62,008 nt of DNA, taken from the NCBI GenBank assembly GCA_022601135.1, contig JAHZJB010000075.1, positions 1 to 62,008 on the forward strand, in the 5' to 3' direction. Below are positions 26,714 through 35,847 of this stretch, in pieces (position 1 is the first letter of the stretch; each line of letters begins with the position of its first letter). The notes below the pieces were generated by a model. The model was given only the letters and a program-made list of their open reading frames with translations. It made no database searches and had not been told where the DNA came from. A program made the position numbers and the translations under genes. Source of the DNA: Actinomycetes bacterium (GTDB taxonomy: Bacteria; Actinomycetota; Actinomycetes; Mycobacteriales; Mycobacteriaceae).

Positions 26714-27427
26714 TCATCGCGCTGAACCGGCGAACCATTCGGCCTGCCGACGCACGTATCCGGAATCGACCACGGCGCCGTGCCCGGGAACATAGACCGC
26801 TGCATCGCCGCCGGCAGTGACCACCCGCTCCAGCGTGGCGGGCCACGACGCCCGATCAGAGTACTCGTCGATGCACGGGTCTCCCGATTCCTCAACGAGG
26901 TCGCCGCAGAACACGACCGTGCGGTCCGCGTCGTCGACGACCGCGATGAGATCGTGGTCGGTGTGGCCGCGACCCGGATGGCTGATGGTCGCGCGCACAT
27001 CGCCAAGCTCGATTACCCCCGCGGCACGGGAGTTTCGTGGAGCTGCCAGCGCCGCGACCGCACGGTCCACCTCGCCTGCGTCGGCACCGTGACGCAGCGC
27101 GTCGGCGCGCAGATGCTGACCTCGATCCGCCATCGTCGCGGCCACCTCGGATGAACAATACGTCCGCGCACCGGAAAACACCGAATGACCGAGGATGTGG
27201 TCGAAGTGGTTGTGCGTCAACAGAACATGGGCCACCTCGCAGCCGGTGAGCACCGCGACATCCGCGGCGATCGCGCCGGCCTCGACCAGTGTCGTACCGG
27301 TGTCCACGAGCAGAACCTCGCCCCCACCGTGGACCAGCCCGATCGTGACATCGCAGAACGGCAACCGGCAGCGGAACACATGCCGAGTAAGCCTCTCCCA
27401 CTTGAGATTCAGCGCAGCGGCCAGCAC
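26714..27427 (-). CDS. MBL-fold metallo-hydrolase
   Basis: This ~237-residue protein has the metallo-beta-lactamase fold with the zinc motif THNHFDH (His72, His74, Asp76, His77). A later metal-binding His is in ISHPGRGHTDHDLIAVV, and another His is in VYVPGHGAV. The family includes glyoxalase II, lactonases and beta-lactamases; the exact substrate is unknown. The frame opens with TTG 27436, but GTG 27427 has a TANNNT box seven bases upstream and is my preferred start. It converges on the binding-protein gene and is divergent from the RDD gene. Confidence 0.85.
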   Translation of the reverse strand: MLAAALNLKWERLTRHVFRCRLPFCDVTIGLVHGGGEVLLVDTGTTLVEAGAIAADVAVLTGCEVAHVLLTHNHFDHILGHSVFSGARTYCSSEVAATMADRGQHLRADALRHGADAGEVDRAVAALAAPRNSRAAGVIELGDVRATISHPGRGHTDHDLIAVVDDADRTVVFCGDLVEESGDPCIDEYSDRASWPATLERVVTAGGDAAVYVPGHGAVVDSGYVRRQAEWFAGSAR

Positions 27428-27434
27428 TATTGCC

Positions 27435-27440
27435 AAGCTA
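27435..27440 (-). promoter_or_regulatory. Candidate -10 box for the MBL hydrolase
   Basis: On the minus strand TAGCTT fits TANNNT and ends seven bases before GTG 27427, which is compatible with a leaderless mRNA. Weak evidence. Confidence 0.3.
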
Positions 27441-27553
27441 CTCCATGCGACAGGGCGGCACCGGGGATATCCACGGCGGTTGATATTCCTGCGCCGATAC
27501 CCGCCGCTCGGTACGGTTGATGCCTACCGCCGACGTCGGCCAGAAGGGACAAC

Positions 27554-28057
27554 ATGACCAGCGACTACCCACCGCCACCTCCCCCGCAGCAGCCTGGCCC
27601 CTACGGACACCCCGGTTCCTATCCGCCGCCCGGTGGTCAGCAGCCGGGTGGGCTTGGCATACGGTTCGGCGCGCGCGTTATCGATGGCATTCTCGTCACG
27701 ATCGTCGGCGGCATCCTCGTGTACGCCATCGGAATGTCATCCAACGTGATGGTCACCGGTCTGTTCACCGGCCTGCTGTCGTTTGTCTACTACGTGGCTT
27801 TCGAGATCACCCAGGGCTGGACGCCCGCCAAGAAAATGCTCGGTCTCCGGGTGCACGGTCCCGGCGGGGCCGCCAAGCCGACATTTCAGCAGTCGGCGAT
27901 TCGCAACTCGTGGACGCTGCTGCCGATCATTCCGTACCTCGGCGGCCTCCTGGGTGTCATCGCCATCGTCATCATCGCGATAACCATCAACAGCAGCCCG
28001 ACCAAACAGGGCAAGCACGACGAACTCGCCGGCGGCACCCAGGTCGTCAAAGGCTGA
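27554..28057 (+). CDS. RDD family membrane protein with Pro-rich N-terminus
   Basis: The 167-residue protein starts with a Pro/Gly/Gln-rich cytoplasmic region (PPPPPQQPGPYGHPG, residues ~5-35). An RDD domain follows with GIRFGARVIDGILVTIVGGI, the second segment WTPAKKMLGLRVHGP and a third hydrophobic segment near the C-terminus. RDD proteins are small membrane proteins; some are linked to Na+(Li+)/H+ exchange, but most mycobacterial ones are unassigned. The ATG at 27554 follows AGAAGGGA, a good ribosome binding site. It converges on the copper amine oxidase gene with a hairpin between the two. Confidence 0.9.
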   Translation: MTSDYPPPPPPQQPGPYGHPGSYPPPGGQQPGGLGIRFGARVIDGILVTIVGGILVYAIGMSSNVMVTGLFTGLLSFVYYVAFEITQGWTPAKKMLGLRVHGPGGAAKPTFQQSAIRNSWTLLPIIPYLGGLLGVIAIVIIAITINSSPTKQGKHDELAGGTQVVKG

Positions 28058-28060
28058 GGT

Positions 28061-28090
28061 AGCGCCCACCTGCTCTGACCGCTGGGCGCT
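28061..28090. terminator. Hairpin between convergent RDD and amine oxidase genes
   Basis: AGCGCCCA (28061-28068) and TGGGCGCT (28083-28090) are perfect inverted repeats with a 14-base loop. They fill the 38-base gap between two convergent genes, so the hairpin could end transcription from both sides. No U-tract is present, which is common for mycobacterial terminators. Confidence 0.5.
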
Positions 28091-28095
28091 CGCGG

Positions 28096-30075
28096 TCACG
28101 AATGACAGGCATCCGGCGGTGTGCCCGCAACATCGAGCGACGGGTTGCGCTCGAAGAAGCCGAAAGGCTTGAGCCAAAAGGACACCACGTCGACGGGCAT
28201 TATCGGCCAGTCTTCGGGCCTGGTGATGTGATGGATTCCGAACACGTACCAGAGCACGACATCGGTGTTCTCGATCGAACGGTCGGATTCAGTCCACCGG
28301 GCCAACCCGGTGTCCCGGACCGACTGGTTGACGAATTCCCCTGCCGGCCAACGCTCGTCGGGCCTGTTGGGAGTGACCCACAGCGTGTGGTCGATGACGC
28401 TGGCGCGTTCGAGCACCGGCGAGCCGGGTGCGAACATAGCCGGAAAAGCACCGGTGGGAACGAGCTTGTATGACGGGTGGGTGCCCAGGGCCGTGACCAC
28501 GTTGGGGTTGACCACCTTCCATGCGCGCTGGGTCGCGAAGTTGACGTCCTGCTTGGCCTCACTCTCGGTGCGAAGGGGGGTGTTGGCCACGACCACCGAA
28601 AGTCCGTGCGGGTTGTCGGGCCCGACCGGCTCGGCGTAGGACTCCGACATGACCACCGTGTTGCCTGCTCCGTCGATATCCATGTCCAGGCGGGCGACCA
28701 GGAAGTGTTGGTGGAAAGGCGCATACGTACGCTCGTCGACCAGGGTTCCGTTGGGGTTGGGAGCGCCCGCAGGCAGCGGCGTGGTCACCATGATGCCGGT
28801 GGCTCGCACCTCGCACTCGATGTTGCCGTCCTGATACAGCCGCCAGTACACCAGATACTCGTAGTTGGCGACGGTGACGTGGAACGACAGGGTGAGGCGG
28901 CGCATTCGGCGCACCTCGGCCCCGGTGTCGTGGTCGACGTGCTTCCACAGCACCGCATTGTCTTCCTCGTGGATGCATATCGCGTTCGTGATCGTGTACG
29001 GCTCCCCCTTGCTGTTGTGCAGCACCGCATCGAGATAGCGGATCTCGCCGAGGCAGTCGCAGCCCAATGCCAGCGAGGTCGTCATGAAGCCAAGACCCCA
29101 TTCGCCGATGTCGAAAGCCGTGCGCCGGTAGTGGTCCGGCGATGGGTCTCGGTAGGGCACGATCATCTCCGCGAACGACATCCGGTGCGCGATCGAGCGA
29201 TCCCGGTCACCGTCGCGGTAACGAACGGTGTGCAGCGTCATCCCCTCGCGATGGTTGAAACCGACCCGCAACGACCAGTTCTGCCAGCGCACCAGGTTGC
29301 CTTCCACCGTGAAGGACGGCCCCTCCGGCTGGGTGATGTGCAGCGGTTTGAGAGGCTCCCGGCGCGAGGCCGCGCGGATACGCTCCGGAATGTGGCTGGG
29401 TAGGTACTCCCCCATTACCTCCGGTAGCGACTCCTCGCCGTCGGCGAACGGCCCGCCGTCCTCGATCCGGAGCAACTCCATGGTGTTCACGTCGATGACG
29501 CAGTGCAGACCGCTGACCAGACGGGCGTAGGGGTTGGCTCCCGGCGCGGCCTTGACCCAACTATCCGACCAGCCGATCCGGCGGTTGCGAAACTCCGCCG
29601 GGGCCACCGCGTCACCGTAGGTCCAGGTGTCGAAGAACACCAGATCCATATCGGTGACCCCGCGCTTGGCCAGGGCGGCGACGACGTCGGGATGTGACCG
29701 TAACGCCTGATCGCACTCGAGGAACTCGTCGACGGTGAAGTTCGGCTGCACACCCGGAATGTGCTCGAACGACTCGACGTGGTCGTCGGTCAGCGATACG
29801 ACGCTCTTGTAGGTGGCGTTGGCGCTGCGGTTGAAGCAGACGACCTCTGCGCGGCGCGGCGGTCGCGGTCCCCCGTCCTCGAACGCAGCCAACTCCGCTT
29901 TGCCGGGTTCGACCATCTCGATCGATGCGTAACGCCACCCCAGTTCCACCGCTGACCTGGGCGCGGTGTGTACGTCGTAGTCGCGCTGCAATATCGCAGC
30001 GACCGATCGGAATTCATCAGCGCCGAGCGGGTCCAGGGGATAGTCGACGGGATGCGAATCATTGGGCTGAGACAC
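28096..30075 (-). CDS. Copper amine oxidase (primary-amine oxidase)
   Basis: The 659-residue protein is a full-length copper-containing amine oxidase, oxidising primary amines to aldehydes with release of H2O2 and ammonia. The cofactor site is visible: Tyr405 in VANYEYLVYW should be converted to topaquinone. Asp322 in FDIGEWGLGF is the likely catalytic base, and HQHF in PFHQHFLVARLDMDIDG gives two of the copper histidines. The N2/N3 domains precede the catalytic domain as usual. No signal peptide is present, so it is cytoplasmic. The GTG at 30075 is the start. The carboxylesterase gene lies 62 bases upstream on the same strand. A polyamine-type binding protein lies nearby, so amine use is a plausible shared theme. 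Confidence 0.93.
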   Translation of the reverse strand: MSQPNDSHPVDYPLDPLGADEFRSVAAILQRDYDVHTAPRSAVELGWRYASIEMVEPGKAELAAFEDGGPRPPRRAEVVCFNRSANATYKSVVSLTDDHVESFEHIPGVQPNFTVDEFLECDQALRSHPDVVAALAKRGVTDMDLVFFDTWTYGDAVAPAEFRNRRIGWSDSWVKAAPGANPYARLVSGLHCVIDVNTMELLRIEDGGPFADGEESLPEVMGEYLPSHIPERIRAASRREPLKPLHITQPEGPSFTVEGNLVRWQNWSLRVGFNHREGMTLHTVRYRDGDRDRSIAHRMSFAEMIVPYRDPSPDHYRRTAFDIGEWGLGFMTTSLALGCDCLGEIRYLDAVLHNSKGEPYTITNAICIHEEDNAVLWKHVDHDTGAEVRRMRRLTLSFHVTVANYEYLVYWRLYQDGNIECEVRATGIMVTTPLPAGAPNPNGTLVDERTYAPFHQHFLVARLDMDIDGAGNTVVMSESYAEPVGPDNPHGLSVVVANTPLRTESEAKQDVNFATQRAWKVVNPNVVTALGTHPSYKLVPTGAFPAMFAPGSPVLERASVIDHTLWVTPNRPDERWPAGEFVNQSVRDTGLARWTESDRSIENTDVVLWYVFGIHHITRPEDWPIMPVDVVSFWLKPFGFFERNPSLDVAGTPPDACHS

Positions 30076-30137
30076 CGGCTAACCGAATCACATACTGGGC
30101 TGCGCAACTCGGAAATCCAGCAATTTCGGCGCCCGCC

Positions 30138-31682
30138 TCACCGGGAGGACAGCGAGAATCCTTCCCACGCCAGTCGGCGCTCGGCATGTGGGTCGAATTC
30201 AACGCGACGCCGCCGATCCAGAACCAGGACCGCGCGGTCATCGTTCATGTACAGCGGCCAGTCGCCGCCCGGCACCCCGCGGTCGGCGAACGCCAGCCAG
30301 CGGGCCTGGACATCGTCGCTGACGGTGCGCGAAGCCCGGGAATCCAGCCCCGCGTGCAGCAACATCCCGAATCGGGACCGGTAGAGGTCGAAGACGGCGA
30401 ACAGTTCGGTCGCGTGGGTGGCACCCATCCCCGCCCAGTGAAGAGCCCGCGTGGCAAAGTCGTAGCGGTACACGTGGGTGGGGGCGTACCTGCTGTGCGC
30501 CTGGGCGATCTGCCACATCGACGAGCTGAAGATGAAGTCACCACCCATGCGAACACATGCCGCGGCATCCGGATAGCCCGGATAGGCGGCGGTGATCCGG
30601 GCCCGGTCAGCGGGATCCACGTGGTGCAGCAGGCGCTCAATGGCCGGTCTCGTGGTCGGGAGCAGCTTCAGGACCCGGGTGAACAGCCGGCCTTCGTCGG
30701 CGTTGGTGCCCACGATCAGCGGTACGGGATGCGCCGTGCCACCGGCCATGGCGTCGACCGGATCCACTGGAAGGTAGTCGGTTCCGTAAGTGGGCCCGAC
30801 CGCGAAAGCACCCAGTCTGTCCTTCTGGCCGACGTGGATGAGTCGCTCGAGCGCGGTGACCAGATCCGCGGGCTTCGCGGTCAGGAGTGCCTGCGCCGCA
30901 TCCTTTTTGCTCACCGCGAGTTGGGTAGCGAGCCGGGCGGCGTATTCGGCCGCGACCTCGGCGCTGCGGACCATTCCGCTGGGCGGGCTCTGTGCGATTG
31001 CCCGGGCGAAAAGCCCTTTCGCGTCGGGAGTAGCCAGCAACGTGGCAACCGCGTGGGCGCCGGCACTCTCACCGAAGATCGTCACGTTGTCCGGATCGCC
31101 GCCGAAGACCGAGATGTTGTCCCGGACCCAGCGCAGCGCCATCACCAGGTCCCGCAGGAACAGGTTGTCGTCGATCCTGATGTCAGACGTTGACAGCGAG
31201 GAGACTTCCAGGCATCCCAATGCGCCAAGCCGGTAGTTCACCGACACGTAGACACAACCCTTGCGCGCCAGCGAAGCACCGTCGTAGATCGGTGTAGCCG
31301 AGCTGCCCAGCATGTAACCGCCGCCATGGATGAACACCATGACCGGTAGCGGTTCCTGTGCCGATTCCAGGGGCCGCTCGCGCGTCTGCTTCCCGGCCCC
31401 CCGGGAGGGAGTGACGACGTTGAGCGTCAGGCAGTCCTCGCTCATCCGCTGGTACTTGCCGGGCGCAAGAAGGGTGTACATGCGCTGTTGCGGAGCGCAA
31501 TGGCCAAACCCGTGGCAGTACCTGACTCCCGGCCACGGTGTCACCGGTTGCGGCGCCCGGTAACGCCACCGGCCCACCGGCGGGCTCGCGTAGGGAATCG
31601 ACCGCCATCGATCGACTCCGTCACGGGTGAAGCCTTCGACGGTGCCCGAGGCGATCTTCGCCCGGACGGTTTCCTCGTGCAC
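30138..31682 (-). CDS. Type B carboxylesterase/lipase
   Basis: The 514-residue protein is an alpha/beta hydrolase of the type B carboxylesterase family. The oxyanion hole HGGG is at 119-122, and the nucleophile Ser206 sits in GESAG within NVTIFGESAGAHAV. SEDCLTLNVV (81-90) is a second family signature. No signal peptide is visible. It may hydrolyse short ester or amide substrates; the true one is unknown. The GTG at 31682 is the start, with TACCGT seven bases upstream and a GGAAGG sequence directly abutting. It is upstream of the amine oxidase gene and probably co-transcribed with it. It is divergent from the lipoprotein gene. Confidence 0.92.
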   Translation of the reverse strand: MHEETVRAKIASGTVEGFTRDGVDRWRSIPYASPPVGRWRYRAPQPVTPWPGVRYCHGFGHCAPQQRMYTLLAPGKYQRMSEDCLTLNVVTPSRGAGKQTRERPLESAQEPLPVMVFIHGGGYMLGSSATPIYDGASLARKGCVYVSVNYRLGALGCLEVSSLSTSDIRIDDNLFLRDLVMALRWVRDNISVFGGDPDNVTIFGESAGAHAVATLLATPDAKGLFARAIAQSPPSGMVRSAEVAAEYAARLATQLAVSKKDAAQALLTAKPADLVTALERLIHVGQKDRLGAFAVGPTYGTDYLPVDPVDAMAGGTAHPVPLIVGTNADEGRLFTRVLKLLPTTRPAIERLLHHVDPADRARITAAYPGYPDAAACVRMGGDFIFSSSMWQIAQAHSRYAPTHVYRYDFATRALHWAGMGATHATELFAVFDLYRSRFGMLLHAGLDSRASRTVSDDVQARWLAFADRGVPGGDWPLYMNDDRAVLVLDRRRRVEFDPHAERRLAWEGFSLSSR

Positions 31683-31689
31683 CCTTCCG

Positions 31690-31695
31690 ACGGTA
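31690..31695 (-). promoter_or_regulatory. Candidate -10 box for the carboxylesterase
   Basis: On the minus strand TACCGT fits TANNNT and ends seven bases before GTG 31682. The divergent lipoprotein gene has its own such box about 50 bases away. Confidence 0.35.
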
Positions 31696-31743
31696 ACGAA
31701 CTCCCGCCCGGCCCGCCGCGCTAGCCAATGCGTGTCGAACCGC

Positions 31744-31749
31744 TAGCCT
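31744..31749 (+). promoter_or_regulatory. Candidate -10 box for the lipoprotein gene
   Basis: TAGCCT fits TANNNT and ends six bases before ATG 31756. No Shine-Dalgarno site is present, so a leaderless mRNA is plausible. Confidence 0.4.
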
Positions 31750-31755
31750 GGCCGG

Positions 31756-32442
31756 ATGCGGATAGCGGGCCTGATGGCGGTCACTGCACTGACGGCGGCG
31801 TGTTCCCAATCGGTGGGCGGCGAGGCCGAACCCCCGGTTTCGACGCCGGCGCCACAACCGAGCAGCGCCACCGCCTCACCTACCGCTGCAGCGGACGGCC
31901 GGCCGCCGGGCAGGGGCGCCTCGATACAGGAGGTGACCGACTGGATCGAGGCGGGAACCGCCGTTGACCCGGGCGCCTACCACGAGGCGTACCTCGATGG
32001 CGTCACCACCCGGCTTGGAGATGACATCGCGTTCACCGCCCCCGCGGGCGCCCCCAACGAGACGACACAGTGCATCACCGACGCCATGTACAACGAGGGA
32101 ACGCTGTCGTGCTTGGTGGAGTTGCGCTCTCCCGCTCCGCGCCCCGCGGGCGCCGAGGGGGTGTGGAAGCCAGGGTGGGTCGACTATTCGGGGACGACGG
32201 CGCAGATCGGATCTCTGCACGGCGATCCGGGCCCGTTTGCCAAGGGCGTCGGTCCGCGGCTGGCCGAGGGGCAGTCGCTGCCGTTCGGCGACAACCGGTG
32301 CCGAAGCGACGCGACGGGCCTGTTCTGCGTGAACTACGCCCACCGGTCTGCCGTGTGGATCAGCGTTGACGGCGTGGTGCCCTTCGGTTGCCTGCAGTCG
32401 GTGGCGCCACCACCGCAGACAGGGGCTCTGTACAGCTGCTGA
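31756..32442 (+). CDS. Secreted lipoprotein of unknown function
   Basis: The 228-residue protein starts with a short lipoprotein signal peptide, MRIAGLMAVTALTAAC, with lipobox LTAAC (Cys16). A Ser/Thr/Pro/Ala-rich linker follows (~20-50). The mature domain contains four cysteines in two CxxD/C-like neighbourhoods (TTQCITDAMYNEGTLSCLV; NRCRSDATGLFCVNY), probably two disulfides. It is a conserved mycobacterial type without a named domain that I recognise. It should be anchored on the outer face of the cytoplasmic membrane. The gene is monocistronic, divergent from the carboxylesterase and convergent with the zinc-ribbon protein. Confidence 0.85.
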   Translation: MRIAGLMAVTALTAACSQSVGGEAEPPVSTPAPQPSSATASPTAAADGRPPGRGASIQEVTDWIEAGTAVDPGAYHEAYLDGVTTRLGDDIAFTAPAGAPNETTQCITDAMYNEGTLSCLVELRSPAPRPAGAEGVWKPGWVDYSGTTAQIGSLHGDPGPFAKGVGPRLAEGQSLPFGDNRCRSDATGLFCVNYAHRSAVWISVDGVVPFGCLQSVAPPPQTGALYSC

Positions 32443-32495
32443 CGCCGCCGGCGGCAGGAATCTCGATTCGGAAGGACGCCCTTGGCCGGGTCTGC

Positions 32496-32855
32496 CTATC
32501 GCCAGCCGTCCGCAGCGCGGGCCACCCGCATCAAGGCATCGCACAGCTGGAGAAGTTCCGCCCGGTTGGCCCCTTCGTCGACCGCGGTCGCCATGTCCTC
32601 GGCCGCACACCGGACCTCATATACCCGATCGGACAGTTCGGCGGCTTCTTCGGCGGTCAGCACCACCGAGTCCGGCGGCACCGAGGTGCCCTTGATCTGA
32701 GTACGCTGCTCGTAGGCGCGCTGACGGCACGATTGCCTGCAGTACCGCCGCCGTCTGCCAAGTTCGCTGTCGGCGACTTCGCGGCCGCACCACCGGCAGC
32801 TCTGGGGACGCGTCCGGACACCGCGGGAGGAAACCTGAGACGTCGCAGTAGTCAC
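32496..32855 (-). CDS. Small zinc-ribbon-like protein next to rbpA (Rv2049c-type)
   Basis: The 119-residue protein has a four-cysteine knuckle, SCRWCGREV followed by RRYCRQSCRQRAYE (CxxC...CxxxC), which likely binds zinc. A helical C-terminal part rich in Ala/Glu/Asp (EEAAELSDRVYEVRCAAEDMATAVDEGANRAELL) follows. The CRQRAYE pattern is shared by many actinobacterial proteins. Position directly upstream of, and divergent from, rbpA matches Rv2049c of M. tuberculosis as I remember it. Function is unknown; binding to RNA polymerase or nucleic acid would suit the basic ribbon but is speculation. Confidence 0.82.
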   Translation of the reverse strand: MTTATSQVSSRGVRTRPQSCRWCGREVADSELGRRRRYCRQSCRQRAYEQRTQIKGTSVPPDSVVLTAEEAAELSDRVYEVRCAAEDMATAVDEGANRAELLQLCDALMRVARAADGWR

Positions 32856-32989
32856 GAAACCGACTGTAATCCCAGGCCTGCGCCGATCCCGGTATCATCG
32901 GGGGTCGCGTCGGGAACTCTGCTGGGGGGAGTCTGCGTTGAAAACCTGGGTGAGTTGCGTTCTAGAGAATGTCTGTAGAGGAGTTGACG

Positions 32990-33328
32990 ATGGCTGATCG
33001 TGTCTTGAGGGGCAGCCGCCTCGGAGCCGTGAGCTACGAGACGGACCGCAACCATGACTTGGCGCCGCGTCAGGTGGCCCGCTACCGCACGGACAACGGC
33101 GAGGAGTTCGACGTCCCGTTCGCCGACGACGCCGAGATCCCCGGCTCCTGGCTGTGCCGCAACGGCCTCGAAGGCACTCTGATCGAGGGTGATGTCCCGG
33201 AGCAGAAAAAGGTCAAGCCCCCGCGCACCCACTGGGACATGCTGCTCGAGCGTCGCTCGGTCGAGGAACTCGACGAGTTGCTCAAGGAGCGCCTCGACAT
33301 CATCAAGGCCCGCCGCAGAGGAAGCTGA
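32990..33328 (+). CDS. rbpA: RNA polymerase-binding protein RbpA
   Basis: This 112-residue protein is nearly identical along its length to mycobacterial RbpA. RbpA binds the principal sigma factor and RNA polymerase and stabilises the open promoter complex. The N-terminal tail, the core domain (GAVSYETDRNHDLAPRQ to GSWLCRNGLEG), the basic linker (PEQKKVKPPRTHWDM) and the sigma-interacting helix (RRSVEELDELLKERLDIIKARR) are all present. The frame extends to 32969, but ATG 32990 follows GAGGAG and matches the known N-terminus. A TATCAT sequence at 32893 is a weak candidate -10 element. It converges on ppm1 with 30 bases between. Confidence 0.98.
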   Translation: MADRVLRGSRLGAVSYETDRNHDLAPRQVARYRTDNGEEFDVPFADDAEIPGSWLCRNGLEGTLIEGDVPEQKKVKPPRTHWDMLLERRSVEELDELLKERLDIIKARRRGS

Positions 33329-33358
33329 GCGAGGCCGACCCGGTCCAGCCGCGCCCAG

Positions 33359-34162
33359 TCAGCGAGCCGAGCCGCGGGCGCGATCCACCCGGGCCCGCAT
33401 CCCCCATTGGGCCACCTTGAAGATCGCCTCCCGGATCGTCGATCCGTCCATCTTGGATACGCCGTGCTCGCGCTCGGTGAAGGTGATGGGCACCTCGACA
33501 ACTGTGAATCCTGCGTTGATCGAGCGCCAGGTCAGGTCTACCTGGAACCCGTAGCCCCGCGAATCGACTGCGGCGAGGTCGATCTTCTCCAGCACCTCGC
33601 GACGATAGGCGCGGTAACCGGCGGTGATGTCTCGAATGGCGACGCCCAGGAGGATGCGGGAATACCCGTTGGCAGTGCGCGACAGCACGAGCCGGCGCCG
33701 GGGCCAGTTGAGCACCTCGCCACCCTCGACGTAGCGCGAACCGATCACCACGTCGGCGCCCGCATCGATGGCCTCGAGCAGACGGTGGAGTTCCTCGGGG
33801 GCGTGGCTTCCGTCGGCGTCCATCTCGACAATGATCGAGTACTGACGGTTCAGGCCCCATGCAAAGCCCGCCAGATACGCCGCTCCGAGACCCTCCTTGG
33901 AAGCCCGGTGCATGACGTGAACGCGGTCGGGGTCGGCGAGGGCGAGTTCGTCGGCGAGCTCACCGGTACCGTCCGGGCTGCCGTCGTCGACGATCAGTAC
34001 GTCCACATCGGGTGCCGCGTCGTTCACGCGCGAGACGATCGTCAGCAGGTTATCGCACTCGTTGTAGGTCGGAATGATGACCAGCGTGCGCCGGCCAGGT
34101 TCACCCGCGTCCTGCTCCGATCGCTCGCCTGTGTTGCCGGGGATACCACCGGGGACGCTCAT
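33359..34162 (-). CDS. ppm1: Polyprenol monophosphomannose synthase
   Basis: The 267-residue GT2 enzyme transfers mannose from GDP-mannose to polyprenyl phosphate, the donor for later lipoarabinomannan and glycoprotein mannosylation. Motifs seen are the N-terminal [13 protein letters not shown], the metal-binding DAD in [13 protein letters not shown] and the acceptor region [14 protein letters not shown]. There is no membrane domain of its own. In M. tuberculosis this domain is fused to Lnt (Rv2051c). Here it is separate and overlaps the lnt stop by four bases (ATGA), so the two are translationally coupled and may form a membrane complex. The C-terminus is Arg-rich. Confidence 0.96.
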   Translation of the reverse strand: MSVPGGIPGNTGERSEQDAGEPGRRTLVIIPTYNECDNLLTIVSRVNDAAPDVDVLIVDDGSPDGTGELADELALADPDRVHVMHRASKEGLGAAYLAGFAWGLNRQYSIIVEMDADGSHAPEELHRLLEAIDAGADVVIGSRYVEGGEVLNWPRRRLVLSRTANGYSRILLGVAIRDITAGYRAYRREVLEKIDLAAVDSRGYGFQVDLTWRSINAGFTVVEVPITFTEREHGVSKMDGSTIREAIFKVAQWGMRARVDRARGSAR

Positions 34163-35847
34163 GTGGCTCCTCCTTTGCCCTCATCGGTCGCCGATCGCCG
34201 GCCCCGCAGTCGTGCGAATGATCCATTGTGCAGTATCGCGCCGAGGACACCCGCGAGGCCGATGGCGACCAATACCCCCTCGACGATCGGGCCGAAGCGG
34301 GTGGCGGGTGTCAACGACGTCTTCAACCGGATCTGCTGATCCAGGAAGGCCGGCTCGAAGAACCGGGTGCGGGCCATCTCGCGACCGTCGGGCGCGATCA
34401 CGGCACTGATCCCGGTCGTCCCCGCGACAACGACATAGCGGTCGTGTTCGACTGCACGCAGCCTGCCGAATGCCAGCTGCTGCTCGCTCATCGCCTCATC
34501 GAAGGTGGCGTTGTTGGTGGGCACCGCCAACAGCTGTGCGCCGTTGAGCACCGATTCGCGTGGTGCACGGTCGAAAATGACCTCCCAGCAGGTAGCGATG
34601 CCGACCGGAATTCCGGCGGCCCGCACTACACCGCTGCCCTGGCCGGGAATGAAATAGCCGGCCCGGTCGGCGTAGGGCGACAACCGGCTGAAGAAGCTGC
34701 GCCACGGCAGATACTCCCCGAATGGCTGCACGATCTGTTTGTCGTGACGGTCGGCAGCGCCCGTCTCCGGGTTCCACACGATCACCGAGTTGGTCGACAC
34801 CGGATTGTCGCGGGAGTATCCGGGAGCGGCCAGGACACCGCCGACCAGGATGGGAGCCTCGATCGCCGCGGCGGCGATCGAGATCAGCTCCTGGGCGTCT
34901 GCATTGACCAACGGATCGATGTCCGAGGAGTTCTCCGGCCAGATCACCAGCATCGGCTGCGGCACTCGTCCCGCGCGGACCTCCCGTGCCAAGCGCAGCG
35001 TTTCAGCCACATGATTGTCGAGGACCGCGCGGCGCTGAGCATTGAACTCCAGCCCGAGCCGCGGAACGTTGCCCTGCACGACCGCCACCGTGACGAGCGG
35101 GTCATCGCCCGCGCCCACACCGGACTTGCGGACGTGGGGCCACGCCAGCGCCGTCGACACGAACACCAGGCAGATGCACAGGCCGGGGAGAATGACCGCA
35201 GGCGGCGCCGCGGCGCGGGCCACGCCATCGCGCTGCCACCATCCGATGACCTCCACTGCCATCGCCACCACGCTGAATCCGAGCAGCGCCACCGCGAAGG
35301 ACACCAACGGTGCTCCTCCCAGGTAAGCCAGCGGAAGCAGCGGGCTTTCGGTCTGGGAGAACCCCACGACACCCCACGGAAATCCACCGAACGGAACCGT
35401 GGACTTGAGCCATTCCACCGCCGACCACAGCCCCGCGAACCACAACGGCCAGCCGGGCAGACGTCGGACCAGCACCGCAAGAAGTGCGAACAACGCCGGA
35501 AACAACGCCTCGGCCAGGCTGAGCGCCAGCCACGGCACCGCTCCGACAAGCCCGCTGATCCACGGCAGCAGCGGCACATAGAAAACGAGCCCGAACAAAA
35601 ATCCGTAACCCAGACCGCCCGCGGCGGTGGTGGATGGCCGCGTCAGCACCCAACCCAGCAGGGCAAACGACAGGATCGCGGTGTACCACCAGCCGAATGG
35701 CGGGAAACTGAAGCACAGCGCCAGACCGGCGAGGATCGTGACTCCCAGCGCTGGCAGCCGCCGCACGAGAGCCCGACTGACGCGGTCGATCCGCGATGTG
35801 CGCGGCGCATCGGATTCGGCGGTAGGCACCCCCTCGGTGTCAACCAT
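34159..35847 (-). CDS. lnt: Apolipoprotein N-acyltransferase
   Basis: The 562-residue membrane protein adds the third acyl chain to the N-terminal cysteine of lipoproteins. About seven to eight transmembrane helices precede a nitrilase-like periplasmic domain. The catalytic triad is visible as Glu in VIWPENSSD, Lys in [15 protein letters not shown] and Cys in [12 protein letters not shown] final transmembrane helix closes the protein. The frame extends to 35976, but the ATG at 35847 gives the normal N-terminus. It overlaps the upstream amidohydrolase by eight bases (ATGGTTGA). The four-base overlap with ppm1 points to a coupled operon. Confidence 0.95.
   Translation of the reverse strand: MVDTEGVPTAESDAPRTSRIDRVSRALVRRLPALGVTILAGLALCFSFPPFGWWYTAILSFALLGWVLTRPSTTAAGGLGYGFLFGLVFYVPLLPWISGLVGAVPWLALSLAEALFPALFALLAVLVRRLPGWPLWFAGLWSAVEWLKSTVPFGGFPWGVVGFSQTESPLLPLAYLGGAPLVSFAVALLGFSVVAMAVEVIGWWQRDGVARAAAPPAVILPGLCICLVFVSTALAWPHVRKSGVGAGDDPLVTVAVVQGNVPRLGLEFNAQRRAVLDNHVAETLRLAREVRAGRVPQPMLVIWPENSSDIDPLVNADAQELISIAAAAIEAPILVGGVLAAPGYSRDNPVSTNSVIVWNPETGAADRHDKQIVQPFGEYLPWRSFFSRLSPYADRAGYFIPGQGSGVVRAAGIPVGIATCWEVIFDRAPRESVLNGAQLLAVPTNNATFDEAMSEQQLAFGRLRAVEHDRYVVVAGTTGISAVIAPDGREMARTRFFEPAFLDQQIRLKTSLTPATRFGPIVEGVLVAIGLAGVLGAILHNGSFARLRGRRSATDEGKGGAT

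Noticed and set aside
29925..31193. 422-codon open frame antisense to the carboxylesterase
   Set aside because: No domain features; the carboxylesterase has intact motifs.
32444..32455. GCCGCCGGCGGC palindrome as terminator after the lipoprotein gene
   Set aside because: It has no loop and no U-tract; such palindromes are common by chance at this GC content.
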